Of a DNA stretch of 64,000 nucleotides, positions 1-8,393 are shown piece by piece. Each line of letters begins with the position of its first letter. Position 1 is the stretch's first letter. The notes under the pieces were generated by a model, which worked only from the letters and a program-made list of their open reading frames with translations, did no database searches and was not told the origin of the DNA. The stretch is from Mycobacterium sp. E2733 (GTDB lineage: Bacteria; Actinomycetota; Actinomycetes; Mycobacteriales; Mycobacteriaceae), in the NCBI RefSeq assembly GCF_001667585.1, contig NZ_LZJZ01000083.1:186001-250000 (forward strand), in the 5' to 3' direction. A program made the translations under genes and the position numbers.

Positions 1-852
1 GAGTTCGGAGTCCTTGCCGGTGAGCCGCGCCTTCAGGCTGCCAAGCGCGGAAAGGGCGTAAAGCATCGGAACGGAGATCGAGCGTTGTGGCGCCGGTACG
101 CCGGCCTCGTCGGCCGCGATGCGTACGACCTCGTTCAACGCGATCATCCGCTCGGAGACCAGGTATCGCTCACCGATGCGGCCGCGCTCGGCGGCCAGGA
201 TCATGGCCCGCGCGGCGTCGTCGACGCCGACGACTTCCAGCTGAATGCCGTTCATTCCGAAGGGCAGCTTGCCGAAGACCGCACCGGCGATGAAGGCGCC
301 GTGCGGCGTGCCGCCCCAGTCTCCGCTGCCGTAGGTCGTCGACACGCACATCGCGATCGCGGGCAACCCGGCCTCGGCCACGTACCGCATCACCAGGTTT
401 TCGGCCTGCACCCGGGACCGCACGTAGGGGGTCTGTCCCCGCGGGCTGATCACGTCGTCCTCGGTCGCTACGTGCCCATGCCGCCGGCCCACCGTCGTGT
501 AGGTGCTCGTGAAGATGAACCTGCGCAGGTCGGGTTGGTTCACGGCGACATCGAGAACGTTGCGCAGGCCTTCGACGTTGGTGCGGAACAGTGGCGCGGG
601 GTCGCGCAACCATGCGCGGGTGTCGACGACGCAGTAGTAGACGTCGTCGACACCGTCCATCGCCTCGCACAGCGTGGCGTCGTCGAAAACGTCGCCGTGA
701 AAGCGGGTCAGCTCGAGGTCGTCGATGGAACGGGTGTTGGCATCTGGGCGCACCATCGCCCGCACCTGGGCACCGTCCGCAACCAGCTGGCGGGTGACAT
801 GCGAACCCAGAAAGCCGTTGGCGCCGATCACGAGTTTGGGCTTGGTGCTCAC
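1..852 (-). CDS. NAD-dependent epimerase/dehydratase, extended SDR (3' part missing)
   Basis: The N-terminal 284 codons are visible and the gene runs off the left edge. A nucleotide-binding loop (VIGANGFLGSH, about residues 8-18) opens a Rossmann fold typical of extended short-chain dehydrogenases that act on nucleotide sugars, sterols or similar substrates. The GTG start is preceded by GGAGG about 7 nt upstream. Its first bases overlap the TGA stop of the upstream SnoaL-like gene (GTGA), so the two are probably translationally coupled. Position and family match Rv0139 of M. tuberculosis as I recall it. The substrate cannot be read from the sequence. Confidence 0.88.
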   Translation of the reverse strand, partial: MSTKPKLVIGANGFLGSHVTRQLVADGAQVRAMVRPDANTRSIDDLELTRFHGDVFDDATLCEAMDGVDDVYYCVVDTRAWLRDPAPLFRTNVEGLRNVLDVAVNQPDLRRFIFTSTYTTVGRRHGHVATEDDVISPRGQTPYVRSRVQAENLVMRYVAEAGLPAIAMCVSTTYGSGDWGGTPHGAFIAGAVFGKLPFGMNGIQLEVVGVDDAARAMILAAERGRIGERYLVSERMIALNEVVRIAADEAGVPAPQRSISVPMLYALSALGSLKARLTGKDSEL

Positions 853-1355
853 TGAGATCCTCCGTTTTGCCGCATCCACCGCGCGGCGTCTTCGTCGAGC
901 GTGCCAAGCGCCTGGGCCTTGCGACACCACTTCATCCCGGCCCGAAGGAAACGCAGCGGGTTGTAGATGTCTTCTTCACGGCTCCATTGGCCGTCGCCGG
1001 CGTACGTGATGATCGTGATGTTGGTGGCGCTGATGACGCTGCCGTCGCCGGGGTCGCGCATCGGATTGTCCAGCTCGAGGATTACCCGGCCGGTGGGCTC
1101 GTCGATCACCGACCACAGGGTGGGGAACGCGACCATGTGGCTGCCGGGGAAGGTCGTCATCGTTTGCTTGATCCACTCGCGCACCTCATCGCGGCCGTGC
1201 ATGGTGCCTGCCGCATGCTCGACGTACTCGACGTCGGGCGTGTACTGCTCGACCCAGGCGTCCCAGTCGCGCGTCTCGGCGGCGCGGGCGACCGTCTCCT
1301 CGAACTTCCCGAAGGCGGCGGCCAGTTCGCTGCGGGAGAACGAACGGGTGGTCAC
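849..1355 (-). CDS. SnoaL-like / NTF2-fold protein
   Basis: A 168-residue protein with the pattern of the NTF2/SnoaL cone fold: an N-terminal helix with the WDAWVEQYTPDVEYVEH segment, then the alternating strands of the sheet. Such proteins are small isomerases, cyclases or ligand-binding partners. I chose the GTG giving VTTRSFSRSEL; an open extension of 16 codons exists upstream but lacks family character. It overlaps the following epimerase gene by 4 bases. Positional equivalent of Rv0138 (about the same length). The reaction is unknown; because of the coupling it probably acts with the epimerase. Confidence 0.8.
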   Translation of the reverse strand: MTTRSFSRSELAAAFGKFEETVARAAETRDWDAWVEQYTPDVEYVEHAAGTMHGRDEVREWIKQTMTTFPGSHMVAFPTLWSVIDEPTGRVILELDNPMRDPGDGSVISATNITIITYAGDGQWSREEDIYNPLRFLRAGMKWCRKAQALGTLDEDAARWMRQNGGSQ

Positions 1356-1427
1356 CTTGCAGCACCGTTGCAGCTCATCGGCGGAGTGTAGCCTGGGCGG
1401 CACCGTGGCCGGTTAGGAGGACGAGCA

Positions 1428-1940
1428 ATGGCAACCGAAAAAGCGATACTCGCCGGCGGCTGTTTTTGGGGGATGCAAGAACTCATCCGCAAACAGCCGG
1501 GGGTGGTTTCGACGCGGGTCGGTTACACCGGCGGCGACGTCCCGAATGCGACCTACCGCAATCACGGCACGCACGCCGAGGCCATCGAGATCGTCTACGA
1601 CCCGGCGGTCACCGACTATCGCACCATGCTCGAGTTCTTCTTCCAGATCCACGATCCGACAACGAAAGACCGCCAGGGCAACGACCGCGGCCCCAGCTAC
1701 CGGTCGGCCATCTTCTACCTCGACGAGGAGCAGAAGCGCATCGCGCTGGACACCATCGCCGATGTCGACGCCTCCGGGTTGTGGCCAGGCAAGGTCGTGA
1801 CCGAGGTCAGCCCGGCCGGAGATTTCTGGGAGGCCGAGCCCGAGCACCAGGACTACCTGCAGCACTACCCGAACGGGTACACCTGCCACTACATCCGCCC
1901 CGGCTGGAAACTGCCGCGCCGGGCCACCGCGGGCCAGTAG
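1428..1940 (+). CDS. msrA: Peptide methionine-S-sulfoxide reductase MsrA
   Basis: Reduces the S-epimer of methionine sulfoxide in proteins or free form using thioredoxin. The active-site GCFWG motif is at residues 11-15, with Cys12 as the nucleophile, and the NGYTCH segment near the C-terminus carries Cys153, the likely resolving cysteine. The protein has 170 residues, usual for the family. A GGAGG lies about 7 nt before the ATG. It is convergent with cyp138, as for Rv0137c/Rv0136 in M. tuberculosis. It acts in the cytosol as an oxidative-damage repair enzyme. Confidence 0.97.
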   Translation: MATEKAILAGGCFWGMQELIRKQPGVVSTRVGYTGGDVPNATYRNHGTHAEAIEIVYDPAVTDYRTMLEFFFQIHDPTTKDRQGNDRGPSYRSAIFYLDEEQKRIALDTIADVDASGLWPGKVVTEVSPAGDFWEAEPEHQDYLQHYPNGYTCHYIRPGWKLPRRATAGQ

Positions 1941-1951
1941 GCGGGCGCGGC

Positions 1952-3277
1952 TCAGCGCCGGTGCACCACGATCCGACCGCCGTCTTTGGGCGTGTAGGCA
2001 ACACCGCGGCCGTGCCACCGCTCACCCGGCGCCGTCGTGGTTTCGATGGTGAAGTGGCGCAACACCGTTCGCAGCACGACGTCCATCTCCATGTTGGCGA
2101 ACGCCGCCCCCACGCAGCGGCGGGTGCCACCGCCGAACGGGATCCACGCGAAGGCCGACGGCTTGGTCCCGACGTACCGTTGCGGGTCGAAGCGCTCCGG
2201 ATTCGGGAAGACGTCGGGGTTTTCGTGGATCTGCGCGATGCTCACCAGGATTGACTTGCCGCGGGGAATGACCCACTCCCCGAGCTGGTAACGCGGGGGG
2301 TAGACGCGCCGGGCAGCGAAATCGATCACCGTCCGGGCCCGCTGGACTTCCAGGATGGTCGCCTGACGCAGCTCCTGGCCGTCGCCGTCGGCCTCTTCGA
2401 CCAGCGCCGCCAGCACGTCCGGGTGCCGCGTGACCCGCTCGAACGCCCACCCCAGCGTGGAGGCCGTCGTCTCATGACCGGCGGCCAGCAGCGTAAGCAG
2501 CTCGTCGCCAATGTCCTTGCGCGACATGACCGAACCGTCGTCGTACGTGCTGCGCAACATCAGCGCGAGCACGTCGCTGCGCTCGTCGAAATTCGGATCG
2601 GCCCGCTCGGCTTCGATCAGCCTGTCGATGACGGCGTCGTACCGGCGGCGCCACTCGTCGAGCCGCCCCCACGGGCTGAAGCGCCCGTAATTGCGTCGCG
2701 GTTTTGGCATCGTCGCCATCCGCGAGCCCAGCGTGACCCACGGCGGGATGAGGCGGCGCAGCTCATCGAGCTCGGCGCCTTCGGCCCCGAAGACCGCGCG
2801 CAGGATGGCGTTGAGCGTGATCCGCATCATCGACGGCAGCGTCGCGAACGCCTCGCCCTCCGGCCAGCCGGCGGTCTCCCGCAGGGTCTCTTCTTCGATG
2901 ATCGCCTCGTACTTCTTCATGCTCTTGCCGTGGAACGGCGGCGCCAACAGCCGGCGACGCCGGCGATGGTCCTCCCCGTCGAGCGCGAACACGGAGCCGG
3001 AGCCGAACAGCCGGCTCAGGTTGGGCTGGATGTTGCCGAGCTCGTCGGGGCTGGTGGTGAAGATCTGCTTGGCCAGCTGCGGGTCAGCGACGACCACGAC
3101 CTCGCCGTACATGGGGAGGTTCAGCGCGAATACGTTGCCGTACCGACGGGCCAGCCGCTGAATCATCCCCCGCCGCGATACCGCAAAGCCCAGCCCCTGC
3201 AACAGCTTTGGGAGCCGGGCCGCGGGAGGCAACCTGACGGCGGCGGTGGCCGCGGGAACGGTGACGACTTCACTCAT
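1952..3277 (-). CDS. cyp138: Cytochrome P450, CYP138-like
   Basis: A 441-residue haem monooxygenase. The I-helix oxygen-binding motif AGHETT is at 266-271, the ExxR pair at Glu310/Arg313, and the haem loop FGGGTRRC ends at Cys388, the thiolate ligand. The ATG giving MSEVVTV was chosen over a longer open frame because the upstream 70 codons run into the shared intergenic operator region. The length equals my recollection of M. tuberculosis Cyp138 (Rv0136). It is divergent from a TetR-type gene whose operator-like repeats lie between the two starts, so local repression is likely. The substrate is unknown. Confidence 0.93.
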   Translation of the reverse strand: MSEVVTVPAATAAVRLPPAARLPKLLQGLGFAVSRRGMIQRLARRYGNVFALNLPMYGEVVVVADPQLAKQIFTTSPDELGNIQPNLSRLFGSGSVFALDGEDHRRRRRLLAPPFHGKSMKKYEAIIEEETLRETAGWPEGEAFATLPSMMRITLNAILRAVFGAEGAELDELRRLIPPWVTLGSRMATMPKPRRNYGRFSPWGRLDEWRRRYDAVIDRLIEAERADPNFDERSDVLALMLRSTYDDGSVMSRKDIGDELLTLLAAGHETTASTLGWAFERVTRHPDVLAALVEEADGDGQELRQATILEVQRARTVIDFAARRVYPPRYQLGEWVIPRGKSILVSIAQIHENPDVFPNPERFDPQRYVGTKPSAFAWIPFGGGTRRCVGAAFANMEMDVVLRTVLRHFTIETTTAPGERWHGRGVAYTPKDGGRIVVHRR

Positions 3278-3315
3278 GCGGGTTGCTCCCCATAAATCCC
3301 CCCGAGAACCGGGGT

Positions 3316-3364
3316 GGTACCGCGGTGTACCAAAACATTTACCGATACGGTACTCTGTGGTACC
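3316..3364. promoter_or_regulatory. Pair of GGTAC-N6-GTACC inverted repeats between cyp138 and its TetR gene
   Basis: Two copies of the same inverted repeat, GGTAC-N6-GTACC, lie at 3316-3331 and 3349-3364, 33 bp apart (about three helical turns). Between them is a third perfect inverted repeat, TACCG-ATA-CGGTA, at 3340-3352. They sit in the gap between the cyp138 ATG (3277) and the regulator's GTG (3405). Placement and symmetry fit a TetR-family operator controlling both genes; this is inference. Confidence 0.7.
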
Positions 3365-3404
3365 AACCCTGACAAGGGGTCCCGCACTGACGGAAGGGGC
3401 CGCC

Positions 3405-4016
3405 GTGAGCCCAGTGGCGACAGCAACGGCTGAGGAAGCGGTTCTCGGCGACCCGTTCCGGCTCCGGTTGCTCGACGGCCTCGCCACCTCGATCGCCGAG
3501 CGCGGCTACCGCGCCAGCACCGTCGCGGACGTAGTCCGTCACGCTCGGACGTCCAAGCGCACCTTCTACGACCAGTTCGCGAGCAAGGAGGACTGCTTCC
3601 TGGAGCTGCTCGGGTCCGACAACGAAAAGCTCGGCGCGTGCATCCGGGCAGCGGTCGACCCCGAGGCCGATTGGCACCAGCAGATTCGTCAGGCCGTCGA
3701 GGCATACGTCGGCTACATCGAATCCCGGCCGGCCATCACGCTGAGCTGGATCCGGGAACTTCCATCGCTCGGCGCCGCCGCCCGCCCGGTGCAGCGCCGC
3801 GGGCTGCAGCTGCTCTCCAGCCTGTTGATCGACCTCAGCGCCAGCCCCGGGTTCCAGCGCGCCGAGCTGCCTCCGCTCACCGCGCCATTGGCCGTCATCT
3901 TGCTGGGCGGTTTGCGCGAGCTCACGGCCCTCGCCGTCGAAGACGGAAAGCCGGTGCGGGTCATCGTCGAACCGGCTGTCGACGCGTCCATCGCCCTGCT
4001 CGGCCCGCGGCACTGA
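3405..4016 (+). CDS. TetR/AcrR-family transcriptional regulator
   Basis: A 203-residue protein with an N-terminal TetR helix-turn-helix (ERGYRASTVADVVRHARTSK then RTFYDQFASKEDCF) and a helical ligand-binding C-terminal part. The GTG at 3405 is preferred because GGAAGGGG lies just upstream and the length then matches Rv0135c (about 201 residues); a longer frame would run through the operator repeats. It is divergent from cyp138 and probably represses it and itself. The inducer is unknown, perhaps a substrate or product of the P450. Confidence 0.88.
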   Translation: MSPVATATAEEAVLGDPFRLRLLDGLATSIAERGYRASTVADVVRHARTSKRTFYDQFASKEDCFLELLGSDNEKLGACIRAAVDPEADWHQQIRQAVEAYVGYIESRPAITLSWIRELPSLGAAARPVQRRGLQLLSSLLIDLSASPGFQRAELPPLTAPLAVILLGGLRELTALAVEDGKPVRVIVEPAVDASIALLGPRH

Positions 4017-4144
4017 CCCGAATTGCCCGCTTCTCCCCTCGCCGCTTCGCCGCCGGGAGGTTCCCCCACAACGGGCCGTTCCGGTAGGCATCGTCGTCGG
4101 GCTAGGGTCAACGCGTACCCCTCAACCCGACGGAGGACCTTGCG

Positions 4145-4357
4145 ATGCGGCTATCGACCCGAAACCAGCTCAAAGGCACCATCACCGAGGTCGACCTCGG
4201 CAGCGTCATGGCGATCGTGAAGGTGAAGCTCGACGGCGGCGACCAAGTCGTCACCTCATCCGTCACCAAGGACGCCGCGACCGATCTCGGCCTCAAGGTC
4301 GGCCAGCCCGCAACCGTGTTCATCAAGTCCACGGAAGTCACCATCGGCGTCGACTAG
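4145..4357 (+). CDS. Stand-alone TOBE/Mop domain molybdate-binding-type protein
   Basis: A 70-residue protein that consists of one TOBE/Mop domain: RNQLKGTITEVDLGSVMAIVKVKL at the start and a C-terminal IKSTEVTIGVD strand, as in molbindins and the C-terminus of ModC/ModE. Mop proteins bind molybdate or tungstate as oligomers. GGAGG lies about 8 nt before the ATG. There is no molybdate transporter or molybdenum enzyme next to it. The 170 bases between it and ephF hold no gene, only a weak imperfect hairpin near 4490-4529. Confidence 0.87.
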   Translation: MRLSTRNQLKGTITEVDLGSVMAIVKVKLDGGDQVVTSSVTKDAATDLGLKVGQPATVFIKSTEVTIGVD

Positions 4358-4527
4358 CCCATGGCGGCGACCATGCGCGCCGAGCGCTTCCGCGCGGACA
4401 CCAAAAGGGTTGCACTCGAAGCTGTTCCAATAGCGGACCCGGTGAAGTCATCCTGCGGCGGGGTGTGGGCCAGGGCGACCGCGACACCTAACCGGTTGCG
4501 ACGCACGCCGAAAGGGCGAGCAACGGT

Positions 4528-5415
4528 TTATGTTTGGCGCAGGAAGGCCCGCACCCGGTCGAGCACCAGCTCCGGGCGCTGGGCGACGATCCAGTGCCCC
4601 GCCCCGTCGACCAGTTCGACCTCGAAATCGCTGATGTGGTCGGCATATCCGTCGGTCAGATCCGCCGTGATCACGGGGTCTTGGGTGCCGGTCAGCCAGC
4701 GAACCGGTACTTCGACACGGGCGTCGTCGTATTCGCCGCGCATCCAGCGCAGCATCTCGCCGGTCTGAAAGCTTCGATACCACCGTGAACCGGCCTCCGC
4801 GTGGCCCGGCTGACGCATGCATTCGAGGTACAGGTTCACGGCCTCGTCGGGCAGCGCGTAGCCGCCACCGACCCACGATCCCAGCAGGCGAACGAACCGC
4901 GAGTCGGGGGCGCTGATCATCCGCGGACCGATGACCGGCAACGAAATCGGGATCTGATACCAGAACCGCCAGATGTTGCGGACCGTCGACAGGCCGCGCT
5001 TCACCCAGGGCGCCACAGTGTTCACGCCGAAGAACCCCGTCACCTTCTCCGGATGCCGCAGCATCATGATGAACGCGACCGGCCCGCCCCAGTCGTGGGC
5101 GACGAGCTTGACCGTCTTCACGTCCAGGCGGTCCAGGACGGCGGCCAGATCCTCGGCCATCTCGGCCTTGGTGTAGCTCGACCGCGGCGCCGAACTCCAG
5201 CCCGCACCACGCAGATCCGGGCACAGCACCCGGTAGCCGTCCGCGGCCAGCGGGCCGATCAGCTCGCGCCACTCCCACCAGTTCTCGGGGAAGCCGTGCA
5301 CCAGCATCACCGCCGGCCCGTCGGTGGGACCGGCGTCCGCGACATGGATCGTCACACCGCTTCCTAAATCCACATACCTGTGTTCGACACCGTCCAGCGC
5401 GGGCATGTTGACCAT
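4528..5415 (-). CDS. ephF: Epoxide hydrolase EphF-like alpha/beta hydrolase
   Basis: A 295-residue alpha/beta-hydrolase of the epoxide hydrolase group. The oxyanion motif HGFPE is at 40-44, the nucleophile Asp108 lies in VAHDWGG, and the catalytic His lies in DGAGHW near residue 272. Asp rather than Ser as nucleophile, together with HGFPE, points to an epoxide hydrolase. The ATG giving MVNMPALDG was chosen; the open extension upstream overlaps the sulfotransferase 3' end. Position and length match EphF (Rv0134, about 300 residues). Epoxide substrates in vivo are unknown. Confidence 0.9.
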   Translation of the reverse strand: MVNMPALDGVEHRYVDLGSGVTIHVADAGPTDGPAVMLVHGFPENWWEWRELIGPLAADGYRVLCPDLRGAGWSSAPRSSYTKAEMAEDLAAVLDRLDVKTVKLVAHDWGGPVAFIMMLRHPEKVTGFFGVNTVAPWVKRGLSTVRNIWRFWYQIPISLPVIGPRMISAPDSRFVRLLGSWVGGGYALPDEAVNLYLECMRQPGHAEAGSRWYRSFQTGEMLRWMRGEYDDARVEVPVRWLTGTQDPVITADLTDGYADHISDFEVELVDGAGHWIVAQRPELVLDRVRAFLRQT

Positions 5416-5444
5416 GCCTTCAGAAGGTAGCGGCCTGTCGCGGG

Positions 5445-6680
5445 TTAGGCCAGAAACCGCTCTACATAGGGCGCAAATCGGCGGTGCAGGTCGGCCTCGT
5501 CCAACCCGAACATCTCGCAGGACGTCGCGACGTTGCCCAGCCGGCCGCGGCGGTGACCGGCCAGGTACTCGTCGATCGCCGTTCGGGCCTCGTCGGTGAA
5601 CGGCTCGCCGGCCAAGGCGTACACGCGCTCGGCGACGCCGAGTTCGTCGGCCATGAAGTCGTCGAACCGGATGTCGATCGAACGCTCCGGGCCAATGGTT
5701 TCCCGGTCGCGGACCAACGCGGTGAGCATGCTTTCGAGACGGCCGATCCACGACGCCGCGATGCGTTCGACGGGCACCGGTGACCGGTGCATGCGTGCGG
5801 AGTAGGTGATCATCGCGATCATCGACAGCGCCACCGGCACCGGGTCGCGATGCGTGAAAACGACAATGCTGCCGGGGAAAACGCGATCGAGCACGGGCAC
5901 CTGCTCGAGATGCTGGGGCGACTTGAGCAGCCAGCGCCGCCCGCCCCGCAAGAACTGCATGACCTTGAGCTGCCGGGCGAGGTACCGGTAGTGCGGTGTC
6001 TGGTCGTGAGCCTGGTAGTACTCACGCCAGCTCGGCACGTCGGCCAGCGTCTCGAAGAGCATGGTCGACAAATCGTTGGCGAGCAGTTGGATCTCTTCGT
6101 GGACATGCTCGGTGGTCATTTCGTGCATCAGCGGGAAGTAGGGCATCACAGTGTTGATCAGCCCGACCGCGACGTCCATCCGCGCGCGCCGGGGATCCGG
6201 CTCCACCCCGGCCTCAGCCGGCAAGGGAAACGGTTCGACGCTTTCCCAGTACGGCATGGTGCGAAAGGTGGGCGGGGCCGCCAGCAGGTTGTGCAGGTGC
6301 GTGGTACCTGTGCGGGGCAGACCGGCGATCACCACCGGAGGTCGCAGCTCGATGTCGTCAATCTCGGGATGCCGTCGCAGCAAGTCGGTCAACAACAGCC
6401 GGTTCTTGAGCAACTGCAGCAGCTGGCCGAAGAAGTTCACGACCCCGGCCTCGTGCAGCCCGTCGATGTCACGCAGTGCGGCGAGGTAGACCTCGAGCCG
6501 CTCGCGGTAATCGTCCGGACCGAAGTCGTCCAAACCGGTGTCCGCGATGGCCCGCGCGTGTAGCGCGTCGGCATCCAGCGGGCAGTCCGGTGCCAGCGTG
6601 GCCATCATGTCGAGAAGTTGCTGCGCCTCGGCGCTGAATCGGGGCGCGGCGAGGTCATCGAGGCGAACGGCATCGGTCAC
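5445..6680 (-). CDS. Sulfotransferase family protein (PAPS-dependent type)
   Basis: A 411-residue protein. The 5'-phosphosulfate-binding loop GLPRTGTTHLH is at 120-130, followed by the second PAPS region FTHRDPVPVALS. This large type is common in mycobacteria, where relatives sulfate lipids or glycolipids. It is divergent from a TetR gene, with an operator-like repeat in the 28-bp gap. It lies 29 bp upstream of ephF on the same strand, so the two may be cotranscribed. I recall no such gene at this place in M. tuberculosis, so it belongs to the inserted block. Confidence 0.87.
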   Translation of the reverse strand: MTDAVRLDDLAAPRFSAEAQQLLDMMATLAPDCPLDADALHARAIADTGLDDFGPDDYRERLEVYLAALRDIDGLHEAGVVNFFGQLLQLLKNRLLLTDLLRRHPEIDDIELRPPVVIAGLPRTGTTHLHNLLAAPPTFRTMPYWESVEPFPLPAEAGVEPDPRRARMDVAVGLINTVMPYFPLMHEMTTEHVHEEIQLLANDLSTMLFETLADVPSWREYYQAHDQTPHYRYLARQLKVMQFLRGGRRWLLKSPQHLEQVPVLDRVFPGSIVVFTHRDPVPVALSMIAMITYSARMHRSPVPVERIAASWIGRLESMLTALVRDRETIGPERSIDIRFDDFMADELGVAERVYALAGEPFTDEARTAIDEYLAGHRRGRLGNVATSCEMFGLDEADLHRRFAPYVERFLA

Positions 6681-6690
6681 GGCGACTTAT

Positions 6691-6710
6691 GTTACTTTCG
6701 GTTTCGTAAT
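6691..6710. promoter_or_regulatory. Candidate TetR operator RTTAC-N10-GTAAY
   Basis: GTTAC at 6691-6695 and GTAAT at 6706-6710 form an inverted repeat (4 of 5 positions pair) with a 10-nt spacer. It lies in the 28-bp gap between the sulfotransferase start (6680) and the TetR start (6709) and runs into the TetR ATG. This placement would let the regulator repress both directions. The assignment is inference from symmetry and position. Confidence 0.5.
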
Positions 6711-7284
6711 GGTAGTGGATTTTGGGCGACCCCGTGACCCACGCATCGACGGCGCGGTGCTGAGCGCGACCGTCGAACTGCTGGCCGAGACCGGCTATGC
6801 CGGGCTGTTGGTTTCCGCGATCGCCGACCGCGCCGGCACCAGCAAGCCGGCGATCTACCGGCGCTGGCCGAGCAAGGCGCACCTCGTCCACGAAGCGGTG
6901 TTCCCCCTCGGCGCCGCGACCGAGCTGCCCGATACCGGGTCACTACCCGAGGACCTACGCGAAATGGTCCGTCGCTCAATGGCTTTCCTGACGACGCCGG
7001 CCGCCAGGGCGGCCTTGCCGGGGCTGGTGGGCGAGATGGCCGCGGACCAGGCCCTGCACTCGGCGCTGCTGGAGCGATTCGCCGGCGTGATCGGTGGCGG
7101 CCTAACCGAGCTGCTGGACCGGGCCGCGGGCCGCGGCGAGGTCCGGCCCGACGTGACCGCCACCGAACTCACGGAAGCCATCGCCGGCATCACCCTGATG
7201 GGACTGCTGACCCGTGTCGGCGAACTCGATGATGCGTGGGTCGATCGCACAACCACGTTGCTCCTGAAGGGAATCCGCGCATGA
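6709..7284 (+). CDS. TetR/AcrR-family transcriptional regulator
   Basis: A 191-residue repressor with helix-turn-helix VSAIADRAGTSKPAIYRRWP at about 35-54, typical of the subfamily with a C-terminal TetR_C domain. The ATG giving MVVDFGRPRDP is the natural start; longer readings overlap the sulfotransferase. Its TGA overlaps the ATG of the DUF1214 gene (ATGA), so the two are an operon. Likely targets are its own operon and the divergent sulfotransferase. Confidence 0.9.
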   Translation: MVVDFGRPRDPRIDGAVLSATVELLAETGYAGLLVSAIADRAGTSKPAIYRRWPSKAHLVHEAVFPLGAATELPDTGSLPEDLREMVRRSMAFLTTPAARAALPGLVGEMAADQALHSALLERFAGVIGGGLTELLDRAAGRGEVRPDVTATELTEAIAGITLMGLLTRVGELDDAWVDRTTTLLLKGIRA

Positions 7285-8393
7285 CGCACGAAACGACGGC
7301 CGCGTGGCAGGAACTGCTCGGCACCCTGGGCACGCTGGACCGCTCCTTCCTGGAGGGCGACCGGGCGGTGACCGACGACCGTCACGTCGCCGACGGCTAC
7401 CGCATGCTCGCCAGCACGCTCGGCGTGGCCTTCGACGCCTACCTTTTCGCCGAGCCCGGCCGGCCCCAGTTCGTGGCGGTGAACACTCCGTTCCGCCGCG
7501 ACCGCCGCTGGGGTGGCGACAACACCGACGCCTACTACTTCATGTGTCCGATCGACCCGAAGCGCCGCTACCGCATCAGTGGCAATTGCGGCGACAGCGT
7601 CTACTTTTCGGTAACCGCCTACAACGAGCCGTCGCCGGGCGCGTGGTCCGACCGGGTGGTCGCGATAGTCCGTGACAGCGATCTCGACCTGGGCGCCGAC
7701 GGCGACTTCGCCTTCGAACTCGGCCCCACGCCCGACGCCGCCGTGCTGATGACCCGCGACTACCAGGCCGACCCGTTGACCGGCCGCCCCGTCACCTGGC
7801 GGATCGAGGCGCTCGACGATCCTGAACCGATCCGGCACGGCGACGCCGAGACCGCCGCGAGCCTGCGCGCGGTCGCGAGCTGGTTGCGCACCATGTTCGC
7901 CATCGTGCCGCTGGCGGTGGGCACGCGTGTCGACGAAGACCATGGCCTCGGCCACGAAACCGCCCATGCGGCAAACCAATTCGCCGATCCGTACCAGGTC
8001 CCCGACGCAAACTTCGGTTGGTCGGCGCGCGACGCCTGCTACTCATACGGCAGCTTTGTGCTCGCTGACGACGAAGCGATGATCATCACGCACCGGCCCC
8101 CCACATGCAGGTTCTGGAACCTGGTGGTGTGGAACCAATTCATGGCCACCTTCGGCGCCTCCGAGGGCCCGGACGTCCGCTGTTCGATCAACGGCCACAG
8201 CGCCGTGCTCGACAGCGACGGCTCCGTGACGATCGTCCTGTCACGCGAATTGACCGGCCACCCGAATTCGCTTACCACGCTGGGCTACCCGCGGGGCAAC
8301 CTCGCCTTCCGGTGGTTTTTGGCCGATGACGTGCCGGCGCGGCCGGAGGTGCAACTGGTGAAGGTGGCGCAGGCGCCGACGGCGGTGTCCTAG
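7281..8393 (+). CDS. DUF1214 domain protein
   Basis: A 370-residue protein with the features of DUF1214-containing mycobacterial proteins: NADAYYF-like segment (DNTDAYYFMCPID), a central GNCGDSVYFSVTAYNE region and a C-terminal FRWFLADDVP. It has no clear signal peptide. DUF1214 proteins often lie next to sulfotransferases and regulators in mycobacteria, but their activity is not established. Start overlaps the TetR stop by 4 bases; its 3' end overlaps the convergent F420-oxidoreductase gene by 4 bases. Confidence 0.83.
   Translation: MTHETTAAWQELLGTLGTLDRSFLEGDRAVTDDRHVADGYRMLASTLGVAFDAYLFAEPGRPQFVAVNTPFRRDRRWGGDNTDAYYFMCPIDPKRRYRISGNCGDSVYFSVTAYNEPSPGAWSDRVVAIVRDSDLDLGADGDFAFELGPTPDAAVLMTRDYQADPLTGRPVTWRIEALDDPEPIRHGDAETAASLRAVASWLRTMFAIVPLAVGTRVDEDHGLGHETAHAANQFADPYQVPDANFGWSARDACYSYGSFVLADDEAMIITHRPPTCRFWNLVVWNQFMATFGASEGPDVRCSINGHSAVLDSDGSVTIVLSRELTGHPNSLTTLGYPRGNLAFRWFLADDVPARPEVQLVKVAQAPTAVS

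Noticed and set aside
2423..3295. Open frame antisense to cyp138
   Set aside because: No recognisable domain; haem-binding motifs are on the other strand.
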